From assembly GCF_014652395.1 (NCBI RefSeq), contig NZ_BMYS01000004.1, positions 1 to 47,224 of the forward strand: DNA of 47,224 nucleotides, in the 5' to 3' direction. The first letter of the stretch is position 1, and the number at the start of each line of letters is the position of its first letter. Made by a program: the position numbers and the translations under genes. Below the pieces are notes generated by a model, which saw nothing but the letters and a program-made list of their open reading frames with translations, did no database searches and had not been told where the DNA came from. Below, piece after piece: positions 24,855-33,739 of this stretch. Source of the stretch: Advenella faeciporci. Lineage in GTDB: Bacteria > Pseudomonadota > Gammaproteobacteria > Burkholderiales > Burkholderiaceae_B.

Positions 24855-24881
24855 AATACATTTGTATTCTATTGTACACAA
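24855..24881. promoter_or_regulatory. Candidate GntR operators in the tcuA/gntR promoter region
   Basis: Two short inverted repeats lie together: AATACA-TT-TGTATT at 24855-24868 and TTGT-AC-ACAA at 24872-24881. The first shares AATACATTTG with 26696-26705 before the Bug gene. FCD-type GntR proteins bind short inverted repeats of this kind. Binding is inferred from position and sequence only. Confidence 0.5.
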
Positions 24882-24922
24882 AAAATTATTATTGTTCAAA
24901 ATAATTTAATTCGACTGGCGTT

Positions 24923-24931
24923 TGGTATAAT
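24923..24931 (+). promoter_or_regulatory. Extended -10 promoter of the GntR gene
   Basis: TGGTATAAT at 24923-24931 is a perfect TATAAT with the TGn extension. No strong -35 lies 17 bp upstream, which an extended -10 can tolerate. Transcription would begin near 24938, giving a leader of 15-30 nt before the GntR start. Confidence 0.55.
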
Positions 24932-24967
24932 TGGTTTGTCACGTTTTAATCTATGGAAAAATTTGTA

Positions 24968-25675
24968 ATGGCTCGTAAAGCAAAACCTGGCCCACAACCG
25001 GTCAATCATGACAGCAATGTCCCTGAAGCCAGTGATCGGGGCGTCTCTTTGGGTGACCAGGCTTACAACTACATTATTCAATCACTGGAAAACGGCACGA
25101 TGCCACCAGGCACACGTCTTCGTGAAGCCGAGCTGGCTGCTGAAATTGGCCTGAGCCGCACCCCCATCAGGGAAGCACTTAACCAGCTGGTCTCTGAAGG
25201 CCTTGTTGTTAACGACCCCAAACGCGGCCTGATCATTACCGAACTTGACCAGAGCATGGTGGGTGAACTTTATGAAATGCGGCGTGTGCTGGAAAGCACG
25301 GCAGCTGCGCTGGCCGCCCGTCACGCCACAGATGTGGAAATAGCTGTTTTAAAACAGATCATCGAACAGGACAAAACCAGCGATGACCCTGCCTTTCTGG
25401 CCAAAAACAATCGACTGTTTCACCAAACGCTTTATCAATGCGCCCATAACCGCTTCCTGCTGAAAACCCTTCAGGTTCTTCAAAATGCAATGTTGTTGCT
25501 GGGAAAAAGCACCCTGGCAGAAAGCGGCCGCCCATCCACCTCTTATGAAGAGCATGCACAACTGATTGAGGCGCTTGAACAACGCAACCCCGAAAAAGCC
25601 CAGGAAATAGCCAGCCAACACATTAGTGAAGCATATAAAGTCCGGCTAAGCCGTTTCCTGCTGAACCAGGCTTAA
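24968..25675 (+). CDS. GntR-family (FCD) transcriptional regulator
   Basis: This encodes 235 aa; the ATG at 24953 would add five residues and is also possible. The winged HTH is DQAYNYIIQSLENGTMPPGTRLREAELAAEIGLSRTPIREALNQLVSEGLV, and the C-terminal all-helical FCD domain has MRRVLESTAAALAARHAT and NRLFHQTLYQCAHNRFLL. FCD domains bind small carboxylates with a metal. It is divergent from tcuAB and convergent with the Bug gene, so tricarballylate or citrate is a likely effector. Confidence 0.92.
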   Translation: MARKAKPGPQPVNHDSNVPEASDRGVSLGDQAYNYIIQSLENGTMPPGTRLREAELAAEIGLSRTPIREALNQLVSEGLVVNDPKRGLIITELDQSMVGELYEMRRVLESTAAALAARHATDVEIAVLKQIIEQDKTSDDPAFLAKNNRLFHQTLYQCAHNRFLLKTLQVLQNAMLLLGKSTLAESGRPSTSYEEHAQLIEALEQRNPEKAQEIASQHISEAYKVRLSRFLLNQA

Positions 25676-26641
25676 TCAGTCAACTTGCGCACCCGATGAT
25701 CTGACCGCATTTCCCCAGCTTTCAATTTGGGATTGAATAAACCCGCCAAACTGATCTGAGGTCATTTGTGCGGCACGTGCACCTTCCTGTGCCAATTTGG
25801 ATCCAACTTCTTCACTCATCAATGCCTTGGAAGCCGCTGCGTACAGTTTTTCAACCACAGCCGCTGGTGTGCCGGCAGGCGCCACCAGCCCATGCCAGGA
25901 AACCGCATTGAAACCGGGGATGGCTGCTTCAGCAACCGTTGGCAGTTCAGGTAAAGCCTGGGAGCGCTCACTGGATGTTACGGCCAGGCCTTTAATGGAA
26001 CCCGCCTTGATATGCGGCAATGCGCCGGGAATAGTCGTAAACATGAAGTCAATCTGATCACCAATCAAGGCACTGATTGCTGGCGCACCACCCCGGAACG
26101 GCACATGAACCATATCCAGTTCACGGGCATCCTGAAGCATCACGCCCGCCAAATGGCCCGGTGTCCCGCTTCCCGCTGAACCCATATTGGCTTTCCCCGG
26201 ATTCGACTTGATATAGTCAATCAATTCCCGGGTACCCGTCATATTTTTATGTGCGGGACCCACGACCAGTACATTGGGAACGGTCGCGAATAAGGTAACG
26301 GGTGCAAAATCTTTAATGGCATCGTAGCTCAGCTTATTGTAAAGCGTTGGATTAATGCCATGCGTACTGGCTGTTGCCAGCAATAAGGTGTAGCCATCCG
26401 GCTTCGCCAGGGCAACAGACTGCGCTGCGATGGCACCGTTTCCCCCGCCCTTGTTTTCAACCACGATGGACTGCCCCAAATCTTTTGACATGGCTGCCGC
26501 CATAGTGCGGGCCAGGATGTCCGACGAGCCGCCTGCGGGATGCGGCACGATGAGCCGTATAGGTTGTTCGGGATAATCTGCCTGTGCGGTCACGGGCAAA
26601 ATAGCAACCGCTGCAATTAAACAGGAATGAATAAATTTCAT
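25676..26641 (-). CDS. Bug/TctC-family binding protein, probable tricarballylate receptor
   Basis: This encodes 321 aa. The signal peptide ends at TAQADYPEQ (cleavage near residue 21-22). Motifs: YPEQPIRLIVPHPAGGSSDILARTMAAAM, VVENKGGGNGAIAAQSVALAKPDGYTLL, and GSAGSGTPGHLAGVML. A GGAGAACG site precedes the ATG. It ends directly against the convergent GntR gene. Its place beside tcuAB, which has no TcuC here, suggests it delivers tricarballylate or a related tricarboxylate to a TctAB permease encoded elsewhere. Inference from context. Confidence 0.92.
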   Translation of the reverse strand: MKFIHSCLIAAVAILPVTAQADYPEQPIRLIVPHPAGGSSDILARTMAAAMSKDLGQSIVVENKGGGNGAIAAQSVALAKPDGYTLLLATASTHGINPTLYNKLSYDAIKDFAPVTLFATVPNVLVVGPAHKNMTGTRELIDYIKSNPGKANMGSAGSGTPGHLAGVMLQDARELDMVHVPFRGGAPAISALIGDQIDFMFTTIPGALPHIKAGSIKGLAVTSSERSQALPELPTVAEAAIPGFNAVSWHGLVAPAGTPAAVVEKLYAAASKALMSEEVGSKLAQEGARAAQMTSDQFGGFIQSQIESWGNAVRSSGAQVD

Positions 26642-26695
26642 TATTAACGTTCTCCTCTAATGGTAATCTATAACTCCTTTTTTAATATACTAATG

Positions 26696-26711
26696 AATAC
26701 ATTTGAATACA
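26696..26711. promoter_or_regulatory. AATACA repeats upstream of the Bug gene
   Basis: AATACA occurs twice (26696-26701 and 26706-26711) with TTTG between, about 55 bp upstream of the Bug ATG. The first ten bases (AATACATTTG) are identical to the candidate operator in the tcuA promoter. This supports shared control by the GntR regulator. Confidence 0.4.
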
Positions 26712-26736
26712 AGCATATTTAATCAAAAATTTGTAT

Positions 26737-26766
26737 AAAAAAACTGCCTGATGATTAATCAGGCAG
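26737..26766 (-). terminator. Rho-independent terminator after the DUF2157 gene
   Basis: On the minus strand a perfect 9-bp stem (CTGCCTGAT / ATCAGGCAG, arms 26744-26752 and 26758-26766, 5-nt loop) is followed by seven T. It lies about 115 bp past the DUF2157 stop and just before the Bug gene promoter. Confidence 0.85.
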
Positions 26767-26881
26767 CTAAATCATGGAAATACCCTGCAAATTACGTTAT
26801 CCAATCACCCCCAAAAAAACCACATCTGCTGCAAATACCTGGCATGCATTGAATAATGCTAGCGACATGGGTTGATAACAC

Positions 26882-29467
26882 CTACAAGCGGTTCAGGTTT
26901 TCATCCAGCAGACCGCTAAGCAGGGCCTTGCCGTCTTTGCGAACCCGGAACTCGCCATATTTGGCCCGTGCGAAATGCGGGCCTTGCCCCTCGGGGAAAA
27001 AGTACTCATGTGAGGCTAGGGATACGGTTCCGAAGGGGCCGGCTTTGTAACGCATGATGACTGTTTTACCATCAGCCAGAATCATGCTGGGATAAGATTG
27101 GGAAACACCGGCAAGCGATGCCACCCCCTTGTCATCAATAGACAAAATAGCGTAGCCTTGCATTATTTTTTGACCGTTTGCATCCTTATTGGCGGATTGT
27201 GTCGCCTGTACTGCCGTGCGCAAATGATCCACCAGTTCAAAATTCAGTGACATATAGTCACCCTGCATCAGTGAGCGCGGATCAACTGGTGCCAGCGCCA
27301 GCACCACGCGCTGTCCGGTTTGCAAAATGGCTTCATGGGTCCAGATGCCCCAGTTGGCAACGGTTAAGACCGACACCACTCCCAAAGCCGTCATGAGCGG
27401 TAGCAAGCCGCGTGCCTTGGCGGGTGCTTCAGAAGCGTGCAGTGCCTCTGGCGCCTGGGCTGTTGCCAAGGCGTGCCGATCTTGCCCCTTGCGCAGCCAA
27501 TGGCGGCAGGCAACGGTTACTGTCAGCAGCACCAGCCCGGTGCCCAACAGCAGGAAGGCTTTTTGCAGCAGGCTTAACTCCATTTGGTAATAAAACATCC
27601 AAAGGAAGCCAATCATGGCAATCGCACCTGTACCCCCAAGGACCCGGTCACGGCACTGGTAGGCCAGCAGCACCAGTATCAGCCCATATACCACCCCATT
27701 GCCATTGCCCCAGTACAGGCACAAGACAAACACCAAGGCGGCGGCCAGCCATGAAAACCGGCCTGCCCCTTCCTGCCGGCGCGTGCCCCAAAGCACCAGG
27801 GCCGCTGGCAGGAACTGGAATACAATATTGCCCCAATTACCCGTTTTCAAGGGGCTTAGCCCCGCCAGGACAGCCCTGAACATGTCAAGCGGCCCCAAAA
27901 CCTGTCCCAAGCCCGGTTCCCAGCTGGCTTCCAGGGTATTCAACACCGTAAGCACCAAAGTGGTCACGGCAAGCGCCCAGGCCAGCGGGCGCAGGCCGTC
28001 ACGCCCATACTGATGCGCACCCACGAACAGCACCACCGAAGCCAGCGCCAGCCAGGGAACCGAATGCAAGGACAGTGTGAAAAAGGCGGCTTCGGCCGCC
28101 CCATAACTGTCATCAACCCACATAAAGGTATACAGCACCAGCAACATCAGTCCAATCGCCTGCGCGGCGGACAGGAAGCGAACCCACCCCTGTCTGAACA
28201 GAACGTAAACCGCCATGCTGACCGCGGCAATGGCACCGGCGTGCAGGCGCAACACTGCCCGCACCTCGGGGTTGAAGAAATCATCATGGATTTCCAACAG
28301 CGAGGCCGCCATCATGCCAAGGCCTATCAGCGCCAGCGAACCGGATACCAGGCCTTCCTGAGAGCGGTCTTTGCCTGAAAAGCAGATCACGCCGGCAATC
28401 AGCAGCAGCAGAATACCGCTGCCCAGGAACGACACGTTCATCATGGCCAGAAACAGGACAAACAACAGGGAAACCACCATGACCACACAAACCATCAGCA
28501 GGTGGACCGGCCAAAGGCTCTTGTGAGCACGGTCGGGATTGTTTCTGCGATACAGACGATTAATGGCTGCGGCCCCCAGGCCTGCCGTTAACAGCACCAG
28601 GCTGGCGATGATGAAGAGAGACAATTCAGACATCCGCCAAAAACTGAAAAAACTCAGGGAGCGGACCAATACCACGGCAGACAGAAACCCGACCAGGTTG
28701 GCCAGCATGAAATAATCCACCCGCTTGCGGCTGTAATACATGAAACCCGCCACAAATACCAATACGGGCACCACCCATACCAACACGTCTGTCACACGGG
28801 TTTCAGGATTGCCGTACATGCCACCATCATCAAAACCCAGCAAAGGCCACAGGCAAAAGAAGCTCAAAAACCGTGGTACCAGCCTGAAGCGGTCACCCAA
28901 ACGCATAAGATTGCTTTCGGCCAGCACCAGTAATAAAAGATTAAATCCGCCAAAAGCCAGCGCCTGGTAATAATGCTGACGACTCATCATGGATAAAAAA
29001 TCGTCCATGTACAATTGCCAGGCCAGGTTGATAACCGCGCACCACAGCAGGGCAATGACCGCATTGGGTGCTGCCAGCAAAAAAGGCAGCAGCAGGGCGC
29101 CCCAGATGGCAAACAGGGTCCAGGGGTCTGCTCCGGTTTGATAAACCTGGCCAATCAGTGCCAGCAGGGCACCGGTAATGACTGCAGCCAGAAACAAGGC
29201 TCCCTGGCTGCCCAGCCCAGCTTTTGCCTGCCCGGTTTTTCGGGTATAACGCCAATAAGCCAAAAAAGCGGTCAGGCAGGCAAGAATAAACAGAAGCTGG
29301 ATTCCATACAGTTTCTGCAAGCTTGAAAAGTAGTCCCAATTTGCCGCAACCCATGTAACGACGCCACTTGAGGCAAACGAAACACCCGCCACGAGAGACA
29401 AAAAAACCAGGAATCCCTGCCATTTATTTAAAAATAAAAATTTCAAATTGTCATCTTGCACTTGCAT
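26882..29467 (-). CDS. DUF2157 / GDYXXLXY multi-domain membrane protein
   Basis: This encodes 861 aa from the ATG at 29467; an ATG 11 codons earlier is possible. The N-terminal ~330 residues form a DUF2157-like domain with many membrane segments (GFLVFLSLVAGVSFASSGVVTWVAANWDYF, LLFILACLTAFLAYW). A second membrane block (~330-660) resembles DUF4401. The last ~160 residues hold the GDYXXLXY motif (MQGDYMSLNFEL) in a periplasmic-like region after one helix (LLPLMTALGVVSVLTVANWGIW). These parts are two or more separate neighbouring genes in many bacteria, so this is a fused form. Function is unknown. Confidence 0.82.
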   Translation of the reverse strand: MQVQDDNLKFLFLNKWQGFLVFLSLVAGVSFASSGVVTWVAANWDYFSSLQKLYGIQLLFILACLTAFLAYWRYTRKTGQAKAGLGSQGALFLAAVITGALLALIGQVYQTGADPWTLFAIWGALLLPFLLAAPNAVIALLWCAVINLAWQLYMDDFLSMMSRQHYYQALAFGGFNLLLLVLAESNLMRLGDRFRLVPRFLSFFCLWPLLGFDDGGMYGNPETRVTDVLVWVVPVLVFVAGFMYYSRKRVDYFMLANLVGFLSAVVLVRSLSFFSFWRMSELSLFIIASLVLLTAGLGAAAINRLYRRNNPDRAHKSLWPVHLLMVCVVMVVSLLFVLFLAMMNVSFLGSGILLLLIAGVICFSGKDRSQEGLVSGSLALIGLGMMAASLLEIHDDFFNPEVRAVLRLHAGAIAAVSMAVYVLFRQGWVRFLSAAQAIGLMLLVLYTFMWVDDSYGAAEAAFFTLSLHSVPWLALASVVLFVGAHQYGRDGLRPLAWALAVTTLVLTVLNTLEASWEPGLGQVLGPLDMFRAVLAGLSPLKTGNWGNIVFQFLPAALVLWGTRRQEGAGRFSWLAAALVFVLCLYWGNGNGVVYGLILVLLAYQCRDRVLGGTGAIAMIGFLWMFYYQMELSLLQKAFLLLGTGLVLLTVTVACRHWLRKGQDRHALATAQAPEALHASEAPAKARGLLPLMTALGVVSVLTVANWGIWTHEAILQTGQRVVLALAPVDPRSLMQGDYMSLNFELVDHLRTAVQATQSANKDANGQKIMQGYAILSIDDKGVASLAGVSQSYPSMILADGKTVIMRYKAGPFGTVSLASHEYFFPEGQGPHFARAKYGEFRVRKDGKALLSGLLDENLNRL

Positions 29468-29611
29468 GAACTGTTTTTCCTCTCGTATTATCCACGCCAT
29501 ACACTTATTAAAACCGGATCGGGTTTCACCATTTTGGTCAAACAGGCAGTATCGTAACGCGATATTTTATAAGATACTCCCAAAGTCCTCGGTTTGAATA
29601 CTCGGAAGCAT

Positions 29612-32314
29612 ATGACTAAGACACTGATTATTGCCGAAAAACCATCGGTGGCGCTTGATATTTCAAGGGCCTTGGGCGGGTTCTCCCGCGAAGGTGATTA
29701 TTTTGAAAGTGACGAATACGTCCTTTCCTCAAGCGTGGGGCATTTACTAACGCTGACCAATCCTGACGATGTTGTCCGGGGCAAGTGGTCGTTCGCCCAT
29801 TTACCTGCCATTCCGGCCAAAGAATTTGATCTGAAGCCCTCCGATAAAAAATCAACCGAGCGCCTCAAACTATTGGTGAAACTGCTGAAGCGCAAAGATG
29901 TCACTGCCATTATCAATGCCTGTGACGCCGGACGTGAAGGTGAACTGATTTTCCGCTACATTGTGCAGTATTCAGGGGTTAAAAAACCCATCAAGCGCCT
30001 GTGGCTGCAGTCCATGACAAAAACCGCCATTGTTGAAGCGTTTGAGAACCTGCGTGACGATGACGCCATGAAACCCCTTGAAGCGGCTGCGCGCTCCCGT
30101 GCGGAAGCCGACTGGCTGATAGGTATCAACGGTACCCGGGCCATGACCGCCTTCAACAGCAAGGAAGGCGGCTTTTTCAAGACTCCGATCGGGCGGGTGC
30201 AAACCCCCACGCTGGCCATTGTGTGCGAGCGCGAGGAAAAAATCCGTGCCTTCCAGTCACGCGACTACTGGGAAGTGCATGCCACGTTTGTGGCGGCAGC
30301 CGGCCTGTACGAAGGCCGCTGGTTTGACCCCAGCTTCAAAAAAGACGAGCACGACCCCGAGAAAAAAGACAGCCGTTTATGGTCTTTGGCCAGTGCGCAA
30401 TCGGTTGTAGCGGCCTGCCGCGGTAAAAACGGCACGGTGACCGAAGAATCCAAGCCGTCCACCCAGATGTCACCGGCCCTTTTTGACCTGACATCATTGC
30501 AACGCGAAGCCAACTCCAAATTCGGCTTTACCGCCAAAACCACCCTGGCCCTGGCACAAACCCTGTACGAACGTCATAAGGCCCTGACTTACCCGCGTAC
30601 CGACTCGCGCTACCTGCCCGAAGATTACCTGGGTACGGTCAGGCAAACGTTTGACACCCTTTCGGCCAGTGACTCTCACCTTAACCGTGGCCATAAGGAA
30701 TTTGCCGGAAAAATCCTGGCCAATGGCTGGGTCAAACCCAACCGCCGGATTTTCGATAACAAAAAGGTATCCGATCACTTTGCGATTATCCCAACCCTGC
30801 AGGTACCCAAGGAATTAAGCGAGGCCGAAGCCAAGATTTACGATTTGGTCACCAAGCGCTTCATGGCGGTGTTCTTCCCGCCTGCCGAATACCGCATTAC
30901 CACCCGGATTACCGAAGTGTCGCAACACCGCTTCAAAACCGAGGGCAAGGTTCTGGTCAAGCCGGGCTGGCTGGAAATTTACGGCAAGGAAAGCCAGGGT
31001 GACGATGCAAACCTGATACCGGTGGCAGACAGCGAGTCGGTTCGCACCGAAGATATTGCGCCCAAGGCACTGCAAACCAAGCCCCCCGCACGCTATACCG
31101 AAGCCACCCTGCTAAGCGCCATGGAAGGCGCCGGTAAATTGGTGGACGATGACGAGTTGCGCGAAGCCATGTCCGAACGCGGCCTGGGCACACCTGCCAC
31201 GCGGGCAACCATTATCGAAGGCTTGCTGAATGAACATTACCTGCGTCGCGAAGGCCGCGAACTGGTACCTTCAGCCAAAGCCCGCCAGCTGATGACACTG
31301 CTAACGGGCCTGAATGTCAAAGAGCTGACTTCCCCCGAACTGACTGGCGAATGGGAACACAAGCTCAAGCAAATGGAACAGGGCAAGCTTGACCGCGCCG
31401 CTTTCATGCGTGATATTGCCCAAACCACCCAGGTAATCGTCAAACGCGCCAAAGAATATGAACAGGCCACCATTCCCGGTGATTACGCAACCCTGCAAAC
31501 CCCCTGCCCGCAATGCGGTTCGGTGGTCAAGGAAAACTATCGCCGCTACGCCTGCACCCAGTGTGATTTTTCCATTACCAAGCATCCGGGCGGACGCACG
31601 TTTGAAATTCCCGAAGTCGAAGAGTTGCTTGAAAAGAAAACGCTAGGCCCGCTTAGCGGCTTCATCAGTAAAATGGGCCGGCCGTTTTCCGCCATTTTGC
31701 GCATTACCGATGAAAACAAGCTGGAGTTTGATTTCGGCCAGAACAATGAGGACGATGCCGAGCCCGTTGATTTCACGGGCCAGACGGCACTGGGCAAGTG
31801 CCCCAAATGCGGTGCCGGTGTGTTTGACAATGGCATGAACTACGTCTGTGAAAAATCGGTGGCACAGGAAAAAAGCTGCGACTTCAAGTCGGGTAAAGTG
31901 ATTTTGCAGCAGGAAATCCCTGGCCTGCAAATGACAAAATTACTGGAATCGGGAAAAACCGATTTACTGGACGGATTTGTTTCCAATCGTACCAATCGTA
32001 AGTTCAAGGCCTTTTTAACCTTGCAGGAAAACGGTAAAATCGGCTTCGAATTTGAACCTCGTCCGGCCAAGGCGGCATCAAAAACAGCAGCTAAAAAGGC
32101 AGCCAAAACAACGGCTGATGCCGCTGATAAGCCAACTGCCAAAAAAGCCGCGGCCAAAAAAGCCACGAAAACCGCCAGCAAAACAGCCACCAAGACTGCT
32201 GCCAAAAAGGCAACAAAGACAGCCGCCAAAAAGGCCGCCACCAAAACAGCGGTAAAATCAACAACAAGGAAGCTGGCTTCAGACATCCCGGATGACGACG
32301 ACCCGGCTTTCTGA
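29612..32314 (+). CDS. topB: DNA topoisomerase III with H1-like tail
   Basis: This encodes 900 aa from the ATG at 29612 (GGAAG upstream). It is a type IA topoisomerase. TLIIAEKPSVALDISRALGG begins the Toprim domain, with NACDAGREGELIFRYI as its acidic site. The active-site tyrosine is Tyr327 in TYPRTDSRYLPEDY. Then come MSERGLGTPATRATIIEGLL and two zinc-finger-like groups (CPQCGSVVKENYRRYACTQC and CPKCGAGVF). The last ~80 residues are almost only Lys, Ala and Thr in AAKKA-type repeats before an acidic end (DIPDDDDPAF). The tail resembles histone H1-like proteins and is likely a DNA-binding extension. It decatenates replication intermediates. Confidence 0.95.
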   Translation: MTKTLIIAEKPSVALDISRALGGFSREGDYFESDEYVLSSSVGHLLTLTNPDDVVRGKWSFAHLPAIPAKEFDLKPSDKKSTERLKLLVKLLKRKDVTAIINACDAGREGELIFRYIVQYSGVKKPIKRLWLQSMTKTAIVEAFENLRDDDAMKPLEAAARSRAEADWLIGINGTRAMTAFNSKEGGFFKTPIGRVQTPTLAIVCEREEKIRAFQSRDYWEVHATFVAAAGLYEGRWFDPSFKKDEHDPEKKDSRLWSLASAQSVVAACRGKNGTVTEESKPSTQMSPALFDLTSLQREANSKFGFTAKTTLALAQTLYERHKALTYPRTDSRYLPEDYLGTVRQTFDTLSASDSHLNRGHKEFAGKILANGWVKPNRRIFDNKKVSDHFAIIPTLQVPKELSEAEAKIYDLVTKRFMAVFFPPAEYRITTRITEVSQHRFKTEGKVLVKPGWLEIYGKESQGDDANLIPVADSESVRTEDIAPKALQTKPPARYTEATLLSAMEGAGKLVDDDELREAMSERGLGTPATRATIIEGLLNEHYLRREGRELVPSAKARQLMTLLTGLNVKELTSPELTGEWEHKLKQMEQGKLDRAAFMRDIAQTTQVIVKRAKEYEQATIPGDYATLQTPCPQCGSVVKENYRRYACTQCDFSITKHPGGRTFEIPEVEELLEKKTLGPLSGFISKMGRPFSAILRITDENKLEFDFGQNNEDDAEPVDFTGQTALGKCPKCGAGVFDNGMNYVCEKSVAQEKSCDFKSGKVILQQEIPGLQMTKLLESGKTDLLDGFVSNRTNRKFKAFLTLQENGKIGFEFEPRPAKAASKTAAKKAAKTTADAADKPTAKKAAAKKATKTASKTATKTAAKKATKTAAKKAATKTAVKSTTRKLASDIPDDDDPAF

Positions 32315-32330
32315 TCCCGTTCCTGACCAA

Positions 32331-32355
32331 GCCCTGCAGGCCTCTTCTGCAGGGC
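32331..32355 (+). other. Perfect hairpin between topB and hemN
   Basis: A 9-bp perfect stem (GCCCTGCAG / CTGCAGGGC) with a 7-nt loop lies 17 nt after the topB stop. No T-run follows, so it is not a standard terminator. It could separate or stabilise messages between topB and hemN, which begin 20 nt later. Confidence 0.55.
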
Positions 32356-32374
32356 GTAACCGGCATTGAAGCGC

Positions 32375-33736
32375 ATGAGCAATTTTATCCAAAAGTACAA
32401 TATCCCAGGCCCCCGCTATACCAGCTACCCAACCGTTCCTTACTGGGACGAGGCCTGTTTTACGGTGGATTCATATAAAGAAACCCTGATTCGCAGTTTC
32501 AATGAATCCAATGCTTCCGAGGGTATCAGCCTGTACATTCACCTGCCTTTCTGTGAAAGCCTGTGTACTTTTTGCGCCTGCCATAAACGCATTACCAAAA
32601 AGCATGCCGTTGAAGGCCCCTACATTGATGCCGTGATCAAGGAATGGAACATGTACCTGGAACTGTTGGGCAGCAAGCCCCGGATCCGGGAAATCCACCT
32701 GGGTGGCGGCACGCCCACTTTTTTCAGCACCGAAAACCTGACCCGTTTGCTGCGGGCGATTTTTGATACCTCCGAGATTGCGCCCGATCACGAATTCAGT
32801 TTTGAGGGCCATCCCAACAATACCCGTCGTGAACACCTGGAAACCCTGTATGAACTGGGTTTCAGGCGTGTCAGTTTCGGGGTCCAGGATTACGATCCGG
32901 TCGTGCAAAAAGCCATCCACCGGATCCAGCCCTACGAAAACGTCTTCAATGTGACCGATGCCTCACGCAAAATCGGCTACCACAGCATTAGCCATGACCT
33001 GATTTTCGGCCTGCCGTTCCAGACCTGGAAATCCATGGAAGCCACCATCAAGCGCACCATTTCCCTGAAACCCGATCGCCTTGCGTTTTATTCTTACGCC
33101 CATGTACCCTGGCTCAAGGGGGTTGGCCAGCGCGGTTTTGATGAAAATGACTTGCCCAGCGGCGAAGAAAAACGCGCCCTGTATGAAAACGGCAAGAAGC
33201 TGCTGGAAGAGCTGGGTTATGTCGAGATTGGCATGGATCACTTTTCCCTGCCCACCGACGAGCTTTACCAGTCCATGTTGAATAAAAAACTGCATCGCAA
33301 CTTCATGGGCTATACCTCTTCGTCCACCCAGCTCATGATTGGCCTGGGCGTTTCAGCCATTAGCGACTCCTGGTATGCCTTTGCCCAGAACGAAAAAGTG
33401 GTTGAAGACTATTATGCGCGTCTGGAAAAGAACGAATTGCCCCTTTACCATGGCCATCTCCTGGATCAGGAAGACCTGGTTATCCGCCGGCATATTCTAA
33501 ACCTGATGTGCCTGCAGGCCACCCGCTGGGACACGCCGGAACAACAATTTCCGGAACTGCCCCAGGTCATTGAACGCCTGCGCGAAATGGAAGCCGACGG
33601 CCTGATCAGGATTTTGCCCAACGGGATTGATATTACCGAAGAGGGCCGCACGTTTTCACGCAACATTTGCATGGCCTTTGACCTGCGCATGCTGCGCGAG
33701 CAGCCCGGTACCCGTATTTTTTCAATGACCGTATAA
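32375..33736 (+). CDS. hemN: Oxygen-independent coproporphyrinogen III oxidase
   Basis: This encodes 453 aa from the ATG at 32375. It is a radical SAM enzyme with Cys60, Cys64, Cys67 and Cys69 in CESLCTFCACH, exactly the CX3CX2CXC pattern of true HemN (one Cys more than HemW). GPRYTSYPT and EIHLGGGTPTFF are also typical. It decarboxylates two propionates of coproporphyrinogen III to give protoporphyrinogen IX in heme synthesis without oxygen. Presence suggests low-oxygen growth ability. A methyltransferase gene follows 3 nt after its stop codon. Confidence 0.96.
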   Translation: MSNFIQKYNIPGPRYTSYPTVPYWDEACFTVDSYKETLIRSFNESNASEGISLYIHLPFCESLCTFCACHKRITKKHAVEGPYIDAVIKEWNMYLELLGSKPRIREIHLGGGTPTFFSTENLTRLLRAIFDTSEIAPDHEFSFEGHPNNTRREHLETLYELGFRRVSFGVQDYDPVVQKAIHRIQPYENVFNVTDASRKIGYHSISHDLIFGLPFQTWKSMEATIKRTISLKPDRLAFYSYAHVPWLKGVGQRGFDENDLPSGEEKRALYENGKKLLEELGYVEIGMDHFSLPTDELYQSMLNKKLHRNFMGYTSSSTQLMIGLGVSAISDSWYAFAQNEKVVEDYYARLEKNELPLYHGHLLDQEDLVIRRHILNLMCLQATRWDTPEQQFPELPQVIERLREMEADGLIRILPNGIDITEEGRTFSRNICMAFDLRMLREQPGTRIFSMTV

Positions 33737-33739
33737 GCA

